The notes: a model not told the origin generated them from the sequence alone. Positions 32,220 to 42,346 are shown, numbered from the stretch's first letter. The stretch: 64,000 nucleotides of DNA from Bradyrhizobium sp. CCGUVB1N3 (GCF_024199925.1 NZ_JANADR010000001.1:8683501-8747500); one strand, 5' to 3'. Numbers and translations: made by a program.

Positions 32220-34475
32220 TTGGCAGATCACTTGACCCCCATGACCGCCCACGGTGCCGATGACCGGAACTTGGCCGATGCGGCGCCCGCATCGGCACTT
32301 GGGTGCCTGATTATCATCGCACGACAGCACGGGCTGCACCTCACGTCCTCACAGCTCATCCAAGACAACCTGCTGCCGGACGAGAATGTCACAGTGCATC
32401 AGCTTGTCCGCTGTGCGGAGAAAGCGGGCATGCGCGCGAAGTGCGTCAAGCTCAATTGGAGCGGGCTCTCTCATCTGAAGAAGGCGCTCCCGGTCATCGT
32501 TAGGCTTCGCAATGGGAGCCACATGGTACTCCTGCGTGTGGAGGGAGGCGTCCACGATACGCGCATCGTGCTGAGAGATCCGAATGCCGCGGAAGACGCG
32601 CTGCTCGTTGTCGACCAACCACGATTTGCAGATATCTGGTCCGGCGATATCGTCCTGATCAAGCGCAACTACGAGATATCGGACGAAGCGCAGCCGTTCA
32701 GTTTCGGCCTGGTAGCCGCGCTGTTATTTCGCGAACGCCGCATGGTCCGCGACGTCGCGATGGCCGCATTGATCCTCGGGCTCCTCGGCCTGGCGCCGAT
32801 CATGTTCTGGCGCTTATTGTCGGACAAGGTGATCTTCTACAAGGCGTACAACACGTTCTATGTGCTCTGCGTCGCGATGCTGGTGGTCATAGCCTTCGAG
32901 GCGACGTTCTCGTTCTTGAAACAGTTCCTTGTCCATCGCTTGACGACCAGGCTGGACGTCAAATTGTCGACCTACGTCTTCGAAAAGGTCCTCAATCTTC
33001 CCATCGACTATTTCGAGCAGACGGCCGTCGGCCTCGTCGCGCGCGACATTCGCGAAGTCTTTCGCATCCGCGCGTTCTTGATGGGGCAACTGTTCGGCAC
33101 CATTCTCGACTCTACGACGCTGGTGTTCTTCCTGCCCGTCATGTTCTTCTTCAGCCCGGTCATGACGTTCGTGGTTCTCGCGTTGTCGACATTGATCGTC
33201 GCGTGGCTCGTCCTGATGTTGCCGAATTATCGCAAGGCGTCGACTGCCGTGCTGGCTGCGGAGGGCGCGCAGGGTGCATTCTTGGTTCAAACCTTGAATG
33301 GCATCCGGACGATCAAGTCGCTCGCGCTAGATACGCGGCAGCGCCACATGTGGGATGTTTTGGTCGCACGCGTCGCCAAGGCCCGGCTCGTGGAAGGCAT
33401 GACTGGAAACGCCATCCAGTCGGTGGTGCGTCCGCTGGAGCGGCTGGCCGTCAGCGGCTCCTATGCGCTCGGCGTCTATCTCGCGCTCGAGAGCAACGAC
33501 CCGGTCTATATCGGGGCGCTGTTTTCATTCCTGCTGCTGTCGCAGCGCGTCTCGGGTCCGCTGATGCAGATGGCACAGCTCATCAATCAATACGACGAGG
33601 CGCGAAGTGCAGTTGCAATCGTCGGTAATCTCGTTAACCTTCCAGCGGAAGAGAACCGTTGCGGCCATGGCGTGCGGTCGCCGCTCGAGGGCAAAGTGGA
33701 GTTTTCCGGCGTCACCTTCAAATACAAGGGAGCGCTATCGCCGACGCTGAACAACATCTCCTTGGAAATCCCGCTGGGGACTACTTTGGGCGTGATGGGC
33801 AAGAGCGGATCCGGCAAGACCACGATTACGCGTCTGCTGCAGCGGCTGCATTCCGACTATGAGGGATTGATCAAGATCGATGGCGTTGATGTTCGCGAGT
33901 ACGACATCGACCATCTCCGTCGTAACGTGGGTGTGGTGCTCCAGGAGAATTTTCTGTTCAGTGGGACCATCCGCGAAAACATCGCTGCGGCCAAGCTGGA
34001 CGCGTCGTTCGATGAGGTGGTCAGGGCGGCTAGGCTCGCGGGTGCGCAGGAATTCATCGACAAGCTGCCGCGTGGCTACGAGACGCATATCTATGAAGGT
34101 TCGCCGAACCTCTCGGGAGGGCAGCGGCAGCGGCTCGCGATCGCGCGTGCATTGATCGTCAACCCACCCATCCTGATTCTCGATGAGGCGACAAGCGCGC
34201 TCGACGCCGACAGCGAGGCGATCGTGAACGCCAACATAACGCGCATCGCGCATGGCCGGACTCTGATTATCATGTCGCATCGCCTGTCGTCCCTGACAAA
34301 GGCCGACGCAATTCTCGTGCTTAATCGTGGTGTGGTCGACGATATCGGGCGGCATGAGGAGCTCTTGGCGCGCAACGATATCTACAGTTCGCTGTGGTAT
34401 CAGCAGAACGCGCATTTGATGCCGGCAGCCGGCAACGATCGAGCAAGATTCGGGAGGCCGACGCTTGTCTCCTAA
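32220..34475 (+). CDS. HlyB-like type I secretion ABC transporter with inactive C39-like domain
   Basis: This protein of about 751 residues has an N-terminal C39-peptidase-like domain (residues 20-150), six membrane helices (about 175-440) and an ATPase. The ATPase has Walker A GKSGSGKTTI (about 527), signature LSGGQRQRLAIARAL (about 630), Walker B ILILDEATSALD (about 651) and H-loop MSHRLSS. In the N-terminal domain the catalytic Cys position reads APASALGCLIII, with Ser where the peptidase Cys would be. It should therefore bind but not cut its cargo, as HlyB does for RTX proteins. The start is uncertain: TTG at 32220, or ATG at 32241. It overlaps the adaptor gene by 11 bp. It is the likely exporter of the RTX protein; no TolC-like gene is in the window. 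Confidence 0.92.
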   Translation: MADHLTPMTAHGADDRNLADAAPASALGCLIIIARQHGLHLTSSQLIQDNLLPDENVTVHQLVRCAEKAGMRAKCVKLNWSGLSHLKKALPVIVRLRNGSHMVLLRVEGGVHDTRIVLRDPNAAEDALLVVDQPRFADIWSGDIVLIKRNYEISDEAQPFSFGLVAALLFRERRMVRDVAMAALILGLLGLAPIMFWRLLSDKVIFYKAYNTFYVLCVAMLVVIAFEATFSFLKQFLVHRLTTRLDVKLSTYVFEKVLNLPIDYFEQTAVGLVARDIREVFRIRAFLMGQLFGTILDSTTLVFFLPVMFFFSPVMTFVVLALSTLIVAWLVLMLPNYRKASTAVLAAEGAQGAFLVQTLNGIRTIKSLALDTRQRHMWDVLVARVAKARLVEGMTGNAIQSVVRPLERLAVSGSYALGVYLALESNDPVYIGALFSFLLLSQRVSGPLMQMAQLINQYDEARSAVAIVGNLVNLPAEENRCGHGVRSPLEGKVEFSGVTFKYKGALSPTLNNISLEIPLGTTLGVMGKSGSGKTTITRLLQRLHSDYEGLIKIDGVDVREYDIDHLRRNVGVVLQENFLFSGTIRENIAAAKLDASFDEVVRAARLAGAQEFIDKLPRGYETHIYEGSPNLSGGQRQRLAIARALIVNPPILILDEATSALDADSEAIVNANITRIAHGRTLIIMSHRLSSLTKADAILVLNRGVVDDIGRHEELLARNDIYSSLWYQQNAHLMPAAGNDRARFGRPTLVS

Positions 34476-35808
34476 TGGCGCGCTTGCGACCGTTCGCCAA
34501 TTTCAATCGGAAACGGATGCGATCCGAGAGGAGGCTGAGCCTCTGGTCGCACGAGCAACACTGTTTGTGCTCTCGGCCTTCCTGGTCACGATCGTTGCCA
34601 TTCTGGCTCTGACGCGGATAGATCGCGTCATCACCAGCGTTGGGGGGCGGATCGTGCCGGTGGGACAGATCAGCGTCCTTCAGGCGCTGGATCCATCGAT
34701 TATTAAGACGATTGACGTGCGGGAAGGCGAGCAGGTCCAACCGGGACGGCTTATTGCAACCCTGGACGCGACCTTTACGTCGGCGGACCTGACCCAGGCG
34801 AAGTCGCAGATCGCTAGCCTCGAGACTCAGGTGGCGCGCGATGAAGCCGAGCTGAACCAGCATCCGCTGGTCTTTGCGAGCAAACCAGGCCCGGACTACC
34901 AGAAATACGCAGCCTTGCAGAAGGCGCTCTATGATCAGCGGATGGCGCAATATACCGCTCAGATCAATAGTTTCGATTCGAAGATGAAGCAGACCCAGGC
35001 GACCATGGAGAAACTTCGCGGGGATGATGCGCGATATCGGCAGCGTGACGAGATCTTGCAGAAGATCGAGACCATGCGCACGACGCTGGCCGACCACGGC
35101 ACGGGCTCGCAGCTCAATATGTTTATTTCCCAGGACACAAGGCTTGAATTGCTGCGGACCCTGGAGAACACCCATAGCAGCCTAATCGAAGCCCAGAATA
35201 CGCTCGCCGCGTCAATCGCGGACCGTGACGCCTTCAAACAGCAATGGTTTGCGCAACTGAGTCAGGATCTCGTGACGACCCGCAACAAGCTCGATGAGGC
35301 GAGAGCCTCTTATGAGAAGGCGCTCAGGCACCAGGATCTGGTCCGATTGACCGCCGCCGAAGACTCGGTCGTGTTGACGATCGCAAGGCTCTCGGTCGGG
35401 TCGGTGCTGAAGCCCGGCGATCCCTTCATTACCCTGATGCCGACCGACACTAGGCTCGAGGCTGAAATTCGCATCGCCTCGCGCGATGTCGGTTTTATCC
35501 GGCCCGGAGACCCCTGCACGATGCGGATCGATGCGTTCAATGCCGCCGAGCATGGTACAGCCGAGGGCAAAGTGCGCTGGATCAGCGAGGGCGCCTTCAC
35601 CGCCGACGATGATGGAAGGCCTATCGAAGCCTACTACAAGGCGCGGTGCTCCGTGGACTCGACGAACTTCAAGGATGTCCCGAAAAACTTCCGCCTCATT
35701 CCTGGCATGACGCTTGCGGGAGACGTCCATGTCGGCACGCGGTCGGTCGGAATGTATCTGCTTGGCGGAATGCTGAAGGGCATCCGGGAGGCCATGCGTG
35801 AGCCATGA
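34465..35808 (+). CDS. HlyD-family type I secretion adaptor
   Basis: This 447-residue protein has a membrane helix (ATLFVLSAFLVTIVAILAL, residues 30-50), a lipoyl-like half (IVPVGQISVLQALDPSIIKT and VREGEQVQPGRLIATLDATF), a long coiled coil (about 110-300) and the C-terminal beta-barrel region. HlyD-type adaptors link the inner-membrane ABC exporter to an outer-membrane channel. The start is a TTG at 34465 with GGGAGG 7 bases upstream, inside the end of the exporter gene, so the two are translationally coupled. It ends in an ATGA overlap with the Sel1 gene. Confidence 0.9.
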   Translation: MSPNGALATVRQFQSETDAIREEAEPLVARATLFVLSAFLVTIVAILALTRIDRVITSVGGRIVPVGQISVLQALDPSIIKTIDVREGEQVQPGRLIATLDATFTSADLTQAKSQIASLETQVARDEAELNQHPLVFASKPGPDYQKYAALQKALYDQRMAQYTAQINSFDSKMKQTQATMEKLRGDDARYRQRDEILQKIETMRTTLADHGTGSQLNMFISQDTRLELLRTLENTHSSLIEAQNTLAASIADRDAFKQQWFAQLSQDLVTTRNKLDEARASYEKALRHQDLVRLTAAEDSVVLTIARLSVGSVLKPGDPFITLMPTDTRLEAEIRIASRDVGFIRPGDPCTMRIDAFNAAEHGTAEGKVRWISEGAFTADDDGRPIEAYYKARCSVDSTNFKDVPKNFRLIPGMTLAGDVHVGTRSVGMYLLGGMLKGIREAMREP

Positions 35809-37874
35809 CGGCATTGACTCGATCGCTCCTCCAATGGCTTTGGCGCGCCTCTCGCAGCTCTGACGAAATGCGGCGTGGTCCGGCTGAGGCAGCGTTCGAG
35901 CGCGGCCACTATCTGGAGGCACTAAAGCTCTGGAAGCGAGCTTCGCAAAACGGCGACGCGGAAGCGGACTATCGGATCGGCATGCTCTACGCCAAGAACC
36001 AGGGAGTAGCGGGCAGCATTCCCGACGCCGCGGTGTGGTACGAACGTGCGGCGCAGCGAGGTCACGCCGAGGCGCAATATCAACTCGGCCTGATATATCT
36101 GTACGGAGTTAACGCCAGCCTCGGACCGAATAGGCCGGAGACCTGGCGTCAATCCTCCGCCGCGCGATTGGGCGATACCGCGTCGAATGTGCATCACCTG
36201 ATATTCCCGCACGGGACCAGTGTCGCTAAGGACATTTGCGCCGCGTTTCGCTGGATATCGGCCGCGGCCGAAGCCGGCAAAGCGGATGCTCAGACCATCC
36301 TGGGCAATCTCTACAGCGAAGGGCGGGGGTGCATGAAGGACTTCGCTGCTGCACTTCGATGGTATCGGGCGGCAGCCGATCAGAAATTTGCACCAGCCGA
36401 GTTCGCGCTCGGCGATGTCTATTATCAGGGGCGCGGCGTACTCGTCGATTGCGCGCAGGCTGCGATCTGGTATGGCAAGGCCGCCGCGCAGGATCATGTG
36501 AGGGCACAGATTGGGCTCGCATTCATGACGTTGAAGGGTATGGGCTTGCCCGAGAACCCGACTGAGGCTGCTCGCCTGTTCCAGAGAGCGGCCATGCATG
36601 ATGATCCGATCGCACTCTACAACATCGGCTTGCTACGGCTTAGCGGCAAGGGCGTCGCCAAAGACATCGATCGCGCCGAGACCGCGCTGCGCGAGGCGGC
36701 GCGGAAGGATTACCTTCCGGCAATTCAGGCACTCGCGGGATTCTATTCGAACGGAGCCGATGCTGAGCCCGATTCGCGGGAGGCGGCGGCTTGGTGCGAG
36801 AAGGCCGCTGAGCGGGGCGATGTGCGGGCGCAATTCCTAGTCGGCCGGTTCTATGCGACTGGTGTCGGTGTCTCGCCCAACATTCGTCGGGCCGCAAAGT
36901 GGTTCGAGCGCGCGGCCGAGAACGGTCACTTCACTGCCGCTTTCAACCTTGCAATCTTCTATCTCAATGGCTCCGGCGTTCAGCGCAATGTGGAGGCCGC
37001 GATCAAATGGTTCGAGCGCGCTGCCGATGGCGGCTTCTGCGCGGCGCAGGTGCAGCTCGGAAAGCTCTACTCGATGGGGGCGGGCGTTCCGAAAGATCAG
37101 GAAATGGCGTCCGAATGGCTGAGCAAAGCCGCCGGCAGCGGAGATCCTGACGCCAAGACCGCCTATGCGCTCTTCCTGCTTCATCAGAATGCGTCCGATG
37201 ATGACGTTGCACGCGCGCACTCCTTATTGGGAGAGGCCGCCGAGGCCGGTCATCCCCCGGCGGCGTTTCAACTAGGCGCGCTGAAAATGGGTAGGTTCGG
37301 CGGGACCGTCGATATGCTAGGCGCCACCCCATGGCTCACGCGCGCAGCGGATGCCGGCCATGTCGAGGCGCAGTATATGCTGGGACTCCTCCATCTGGAT
37401 CCGAAGAGCGGCGCCGAGAATGCGCAGGCAGCAGCATCATGGATGGCCAAGGCGGCGCGCGCGGGGCATGCAGCCGCACAATTCCGGCTCGCCGTCATGT
37501 ACTGCACGGGCTACGGGGTGGGCCTGGATCTTGCAGAGGGTGTGAACTGGTACGAGGCCGCTGCAGAGCAGGGACATACGGTTGCGCAGTACAACCTTGC
37601 CGTGATGCTCGGGAGGGGACAGGGGCGCGAGGCTGACGTGACGAAGGCGACGGAATGGTTTCAGAGGGCCGCCGAGCGTGGCATGGCCGAAGCGCAGGTT
37701 GCGCTGGGCGACGCGTTGATGTCGGGCCGGGGCACCACGCGGGATTGCGACGCTGCGGTGAACTGGTATCAATACGCGGCGAGGCAGCGCAATGAGGGCG
37801 CCGTGCGCCGCCTCCGGTCGATTGGCGCGACAAGCGACAGGACCTTCACACGGGAGACAGAATCTCTGCGCTAG
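35805..37874 (+). CDS. Sel1-repeat (TPR-like) protein
   Basis: This 689-residue protein is made almost entirely of about 17 Sel1-type repeats of 36 residues (for example AAVWYERAAQRGHAEAQYQL and AAKWFERAAENGHFTAAFNL). They form an alpha-solenoid used for protein binding. No signal peptide or membrane helix is visible, so it is probably cytosolic or attached to the secretion complex. Its ATG overlaps the HlyD stop, which places it firmly in the secretion operon. A role as chaperone or assembly scaffold for the exporter or its cargo is inference from position. Confidence 0.9.
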   Translation: MTALTRSLLQWLWRASRSSDEMRRGPAEAAFERGHYLEALKLWKRASQNGDAEADYRIGMLYAKNQGVAGSIPDAAVWYERAAQRGHAEAQYQLGLIYLYGVNASLGPNRPETWRQSSAARLGDTASNVHHLIFPHGTSVAKDICAAFRWISAAAEAGKADAQTILGNLYSEGRGCMKDFAAALRWYRAAADQKFAPAEFALGDVYYQGRGVLVDCAQAAIWYGKAAAQDHVRAQIGLAFMTLKGMGLPENPTEAARLFQRAAMHDDPIALYNIGLLRLSGKGVAKDIDRAETALREAARKDYLPAIQALAGFYSNGADAEPDSREAAAWCEKAAERGDVRAQFLVGRFYATGVGVSPNIRRAAKWFERAAENGHFTAAFNLAIFYLNGSGVQRNVEAAIKWFERAADGGFCAAQVQLGKLYSMGAGVPKDQEMASEWLSKAAGSGDPDAKTAYALFLLHQNASDDDVARAHSLLGEAAEAGHPPAAFQLGALKMGRFGGTVDMLGATPWLTRAADAGHVEAQYMLGLLHLDPKSGAENAQAAASWMAKAARAGHAAAQFRLAVMYCTGYGVGLDLAEGVNWYEAAAEQGHTVAQYNLAVMLGRGQGREADVTKATEWFQRAAERGMAEAQVALGDALMSGRGTTRDCDAAVNWYQYAARQRNEGAVRRLRSIGATSDRTFTRETESLR

Positions 37875-38010
37875 TCATCCTTCGAGTCTTAGACCTTCAA
37901 TCTTACGACTCGACGTCGTTATTCAGTGAATTCTGCTCGACTTCTGAGGCTCAGTTCTTGCATCGCAGTCGTCGTGCGGCGCAATAGTCGCGTTGGTGAT
38001 TGATCGAAAA
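37875..38010. other. spacer before the large glycosyltransferase gene
   Basis: This 136-bp stretch is more AT-rich than the preceding operon. Imperfect complementary blocks (CGAGTC near 37883 and GACTCG near 37907) could form a weak hairpin. Base composition of the genes shifts here from GC-rich to clearly AT-richer for the next 6 kb. Confidence 0.4.
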
Positions 38011-41000
38011 ATGGGAATGTCCAAATATACGTCCTTCGCTGAGATCGAAGGCTTGCTTGATGCCACGCCGTACTTCGATCCGGAGTGGTACGTCCGGCAT
38101 AACTCGATCACCTTGGCACCCGATCAAACTCCCGAGCAGCATTTTAGGGACGTGGGGTGGGCCGCCCATCTCCAACCGAGCTTCTATTTTTCGCCCAGAT
38201 GGTACTTGTCAAAGTATCCAGACATCAAAAGGGCTGGGATGAATCCCTACTCTCACTTCTTGCTGAGGGGGATCAACGAGGACAGAGAGGCCGCCGAATT
38301 TGTGAAGAGCGGAGAGCTGACTTTTGACGCATCAAAAGTGAGGCAGATTGTAAAGGAGTCAGGCCTTTTCTCCTCTGAATGGTACGTTTTCAAAAATAAG
38401 GACGTTGCGGGAGCAGGTATCGACCCTCTCTCTCATTTCAACGGGAAGGGATACCGCGAGAACCGGACGCCAAATCCAATTTTCGATTTGAAGTTCTACA
38501 AGTTGGCCAACAGCGATTTGGAGGCTTTCGGCTGGAATCCTCTTCTGCACTACATATTTGTTGGCTCGCTGAAGGACCGATCTCCGAACGCGCTGTTTTC
38601 TCATGCATGGTACTCAACCAAGTACGGTCCATTCAACGAAGATCGAACGCCCTTGGCTGACTTTTTATTGCACCTGGACGATCGGGATCCTAGTCCATTC
38701 CTCAATTCGGATTGGTATCTGAAAACGCATCCCGATGCTGCGGGCTACCCCGGAGGACCGCTTAAGCATTATCTGGAGATCGGATTTCTAGAAGGACGCG
38801 ATCCATCGCCAGATTTCGATACTAACGGCTATATCAATGCAAACATGGACGTGAAGGCGTCCAAAGCAAATCCTTTGGTTCATTTCCTTCTGTTTGGGCA
38901 AAAGGAGGGGCGGGCTCCAAAACCGGAAGCCCGCAACCGACAAACCACACTATTTCGTGTCGGTGTACCCGAGTATGGCCCATTCGAGCAGGTGTTCTCA
39001 TACGATCGAAAGGTTGTGGGATCTCCTAAGATCGCAGTCCACCTCCACTTGTTCTACCCCGAGCTATCCGAGGAATTGGCCGACTATCTAGCTAACATTC
39101 CGATCGATTTTGACCTCTACATATCTGTGCCTAAATCGGTCAATGACCTGCTGAGCATAGAGGCGCACTTCCGAATGCTTCTTCCGAATGTAGATCTGAT
39201 CGACGTTTGGCATTGCGAAAATCGTGGTCGAGATATGGCGCCCCTTTTTGTGGATCTGGCTGATGAGATCCTAAAGTACGATCTGCTTTGTCACCTCCAT
39301 TCAAAACGTTCGGCGCACAACTTCGCACATGGCGATTGGCGACGGTTTCTCTGTCACCATATTCTCGGATCGGAGGAACTCGTAAGATCTATTCTCAATC
39401 AATTTGAAACGCGGCCTGGTCTCGGACTGTTGCATCCGCCATACCATGGGGCGCTTCGCAGCCAACCAAATTGGGGCAAGAACCGAGCCGTTGTGGACGC
39501 TGCGCTCGATCGTATAGGCCTGGAGTACACCGGAGACGTGTGCCCGGATTATCCAGCCGGTTCATTTCTCTGGGTACGGCCACCTGCGATTGCGCCAATC
39601 TTAACCGCAAAGCTCACACTCGATGAGTTTGCTCCCGAAGAAGGACAGCTAGATGGAACGTTTGCCCATGCGCTTGAAAGGCTTTTGGGCATTGTTCCAT
39701 TGACCCTTGGATACCAGGTAAGCTGCATCTCTGTCGACGTTGCGCACAACCTCACGAGCTACTATCACCCGAAGAGGCTCTATAAGCCTCTCGAGCGAGA
39801 TCGTACGGAGGATATCCTGCAATATCGCGCCAGCCGGAAGAATAAGGGACGTGGGCGAACTGCTGTTTGCACAGCCGTGTTTGGAGATTTCGATACTCTG
39901 CTTCTTCCAGAAGTTTTGGAGGACGATTGCGACTACTATTGCTTCAGCGATAATCAAGTCGATGGTTATGGCGTATTCAACATTATACAGGCAGACTACC
40001 GCGATCCTGATCCGCGACGAAGCGCGCGTTACGTCAAAACGCACTTGACTAATTATTGCGTCGACTACGAGAATTTCGTCTGGGTCGATGCAAACGTCCT
40101 TATTCGGCGGACCCTCCAGCCCTATTTGGATATGCTAGGAGGCGATATTTCTCTGGCGGCAATCGCCCATCCGCTTCGAGAGACTTGCTTCGAAGAAGCG
40201 TCAATCTGCAAAGAGATGAAGCTGGACGAAGCCGATCTTATCAACGAGCAAGTCCGGAGGTACGTGACAATCTCCGAGTTGGCGTCAAGCCAACTGATCG
40301 AAACAAACTTCTTCTGCTTCCTCGGACAGCGCAAAGAAATTCGAGAGATGTTCAGGGTTTGGTGGACCGAAATGGACCGCTTCAGCCGCCGAGATCAGAT
40401 TGGTATCAACTACGCGATCTTTAAGAGTGGCGTTAATTGGAAGCCTGTGTTCGCAGATCGACTCTCGCTTCGGGATGCTCCCGATTTCTGCCTCTTTGAA
40501 CACGGCATGAATAAATGGCCCGGCCGGCCACTCTCGGATCAACCGTGGTACAGGCCTGCGAGAGTATCCTTTGCAGAGGGGGCGCCCTTGGACCGGAGGA
40601 GGGGCGCTAAAGACAAGACGGCAGCCAAGCGCTCCGGCGTGCGCGAGCCGACAGTGGATATCGTTGTCTGCGTCCATAACGCGCTAGACGACGTCTTGAA
40701 GTGCATTCGGTCGTTGGTCGATCAGGCGGATCACAACTTTAGACTTATTTTGGTTGATGACGCATCTGACAAGCCAACCAAATTGGCGATCGAGCGCTTT
40801 CAGTACTCTTGGCTAGAGCATACGATCCTACCACTTGCTGCGCGCGGCGGTTACACGAGGGCGGTGAATGCAGCACTGCGCCAATCGAAAGCGGATGCGG
40901 TCGTTCTACTCAATAGTGATACGCTCGTTCCTCCTACAGGCATTAGGAAGTTGCGCAGTGCTCTTTTCAGCTCGGATGCTCGCGGAATAGTTGGTCCACT

Positions 41001-41565
41001 CTCAAATGCTGCAAGCTATCAGTCCGTGCCTAGCGTTAAGGGAGCTGTTGGACAAACGGCCATCAATCCTTTACCCGAAGGCATGACTGTTCACGATTTG
41101 GATCAGCATCTTGAAGCGAGCTGGAATGGGATCTATCCGCTGACGCCCCTAGTCCACGGGTTTTGTCTGTGTATCCGACGAGCAGTGCTCGAGGCGATTG
41201 GCGAGTTTGATGAGAGTGCGTTTCCATTTGGATATGGAGAGGAGAACGATTTTTGTTTTCGTGCGGCGGATGCTGGCTTTGAACTGGCCATTGCCACGAA
41301 CACGTACGTTTTCCATGCAAAGTCCAAGAGCTACTCCGATGCCGAACGAACCAAGTATATGGAGGCAGGCGCTGAGGCATTGTTCAAGAAGCACTCGAAA
41401 CGGCGGGTAAAGGCTGCCGTGAAGTTTATGGAAGAGAATCCGCTCTTGAACAGCGTTCGTTCCCTGGCTGCTGCACTGTTTGATGATAAGGAAAAGCAGG
41501 TTAGCCAGGCACAAGCAATTAAGGAAAACGTTAGCCTAGGGCTGGAGGTTGTTGGGAAGTTGTGA
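38011..41565 (+). CDS. multi-domain glycosyltransferase: WY-type repeats, RgpF, TOD1/DUF616 and GT2 domains
   Basis: This protein of about 1184 residues has an N-terminal 320 residues of repeats built on a W-Y-(L/V)...NP-L-x-H-(Y/F) pattern (FDPEWYVRHN, FSPRWYLSKYPDIKRAG, DWYLKTHPDAAGYPG), often found on large bacterial glycosyltransferases. An RgpF-like domain follows (KIAVHLHLFYPELSEELADY and CENRGRDMAPLFVDL). Next is a DUF616/TOD1-like region (TAVCTAVFGDFDTLLLPEVL, FVWVDANVLI). Last is a C-terminal GT2 domain (VDIVVCVHNALDDVLKCIRS, ILVDDASD, VVLLNSDTLVPPTG, FPFGYGEENDF). It should act in the cytoplasm on lipid-linked or cell-surface glycans such as rhamnans. The start is uncertain (TTG 37993, ATG 38011 or 38017). 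Codon use is more AT-rich than in the secretion genes. Confidence 0.88.
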   Translation: MGMSKYTSFAEIEGLLDATPYFDPEWYVRHNSITLAPDQTPEQHFRDVGWAAHLQPSFYFSPRWYLSKYPDIKRAGMNPYSHFLLRGINEDREAAEFVKSGELTFDASKVRQIVKESGLFSSEWYVFKNKDVAGAGIDPLSHFNGKGYRENRTPNPIFDLKFYKLANSDLEAFGWNPLLHYIFVGSLKDRSPNALFSHAWYSTKYGPFNEDRTPLADFLLHLDDRDPSPFLNSDWYLKTHPDAAGYPGGPLKHYLEIGFLEGRDPSPDFDTNGYINANMDVKASKANPLVHFLLFGQKEGRAPKPEARNRQTTLFRVGVPEYGPFEQVFSYDRKVVGSPKIAVHLHLFYPELSEELADYLANIPIDFDLYISVPKSVNDLLSIEAHFRMLLPNVDLIDVWHCENRGRDMAPLFVDLADEILKYDLLCHLHSKRSAHNFAHGDWRRFLCHHILGSEELVRSILNQFETRPGLGLLHPPYHGALRSQPNWGKNRAVVDAALDRIGLEYTGDVCPDYPAGSFLWVRPPAIAPILTAKLTLDEFAPEEGQLDGTFAHALERLLGIVPLTLGYQVSCISVDVAHNLTSYYHPKRLYKPLERDRTEDILQYRASRKNKGRGRTAVCTAVFGDFDTLLLPEVLEDDCDYYCFSDNQVDGYGVFNIIQADYRDPDPRRSARYVKTHLTNYCVDYENFVWVDANVLIRRTLQPYLDMLGGDISLAAIAHPLRETCFEEASICKEMKLDEADLINEQVRRYVTISELASSQLIETNFFCFLGQRKEIREMFRVWWTEMDRFSRRDQIGINYAIFKSGVNWKPVFADRLSLRDAPDFCLFEHGMNKWPGRPLSDQPWYRPARVSFAEGAPLDRRRGAKDKTAAKRSGVREPTVDIVVCVHNALDDVLKCIRSLVDQADHNFRLILVDDASDKPTKLAIERFQYSWLEHTILPLAARGGYTRAVNAALRQSKADAVVLLNSDTLVPPTGIRKLRSALFSSDARGIVGPLSNAASYQSVPSVKGAVGQTAINPLPEGMTVHDLDQHLEASWNGIYPLTPLVHGFCLCIRRAVLEAIGEFDESAFPFGYGEENDFCFRAADAGFELAIATNTYVFHAKSKSYSDAERTKYMEAGAEALFKKHSKRRVKAAVKFMEENPLLNSVRSLAAALFDDKEKQVSQAQAIKENVSLGLEVVGKL

Positions 41566-41584
41566 GTTAGGTGGAGCTAAACCG

Positions 41585-42346
41585 ATGGAACGACCCGTGT
41601 TGGAAGTGGACGGCAAAGTGCTTCCTCTTCCCCCGAGAGACTTGCTATTTATGAACGAAACTTGGGAGAGCTTTCCCAAGAATGGAGCGGGTCTTCTTGC
41701 TTTGGGCACTCGGGTTCTGCAGCTTCGCGGACGACCGGTTATCGACATTGGTTGTGGCTTCGGCCGTATCGCATACGCCCTAGCGGCAAAGGGATATCGC
41801 GGCAATTATTGGGGCGCGGACGTGCTTGCGCCTCAGATCAACTGGCTGCAATCCAATTTGTCTCCGGTGCTGCCAAATTATGAATTTCATCACTTTGACG
41901 CAATGAACGATCGCTACAATGCGTCGGGCAAGCTAGAAACGGAAGACTTCAGAATAGATAGGCGATACGCATCTCCTGATGCGATCTTTGTCCTAAGCGT
42001 CTTTACACATATGTATGAAGCGGACGTGATCACCTATCTGAAGGAAATTGTATCGGTCATGGATGAGAAGAGCGTGATATACGCTACATTCTTTCTATCG
42101 AATGGCGAGAGTAGGCGTTTGGAATCGCTCAAGCAGTCTTCATATCCAATGAAGTATGTGTTGAATGATCACTGTTCCTATTTCAACGCGGACGATCCGT
42201 TGCACGCGATCTCTTTTGATGAGATCTGGTTGCGAGAGGTCCTGGCTGAATTGGGCCTTCACACTGCGGCCGCATTCTATGGTACTTGGGCGGGAAGAAA
42301 GAGCGTCTTAAGCTTTCAGGATTCGCTCTTTTTGATGAAGGCTTAG
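41585..42346 (+). CDS. SAM-dependent methyltransferase
   Basis: This 253-residue protein has motif I VIDIGCGFGRIAYALAAKG, an acidic motif YWGADVL and later FVLSVFTHMYEADVITYLKE, as in class I methyltransferases of glycan and lipid clusters. The ATG at 41585 follows GTGGAGC; the longer TTG-initiated frame would overlap the upstream gene. It lies 19 bp behind the glycosyltransferase, so co-transcription is likely. It may methylate a sugar made by that enzyme; the target is unknown. Confidence 0.85.
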   Translation: MERPVLEVDGKVLPLPPRDLLFMNETWESFPKNGAGLLALGTRVLQLRGRPVIDIGCGFGRIAYALAAKGYRGNYWGADVLAPQINWLQSNLSPVLPNYEFHHFDAMNDRYNASGKLETEDFRIDRRYASPDAIFVLSVFTHMYEADVITYLKEIVSVMDEKSVIYATFFLSNGESRRLESLKQSSYPMKYVLNDHCSYFNADDPLHAISFDEIWLREVLAELGLHTAAAFYGTWAGRKSVLSFQDSLFLMKA

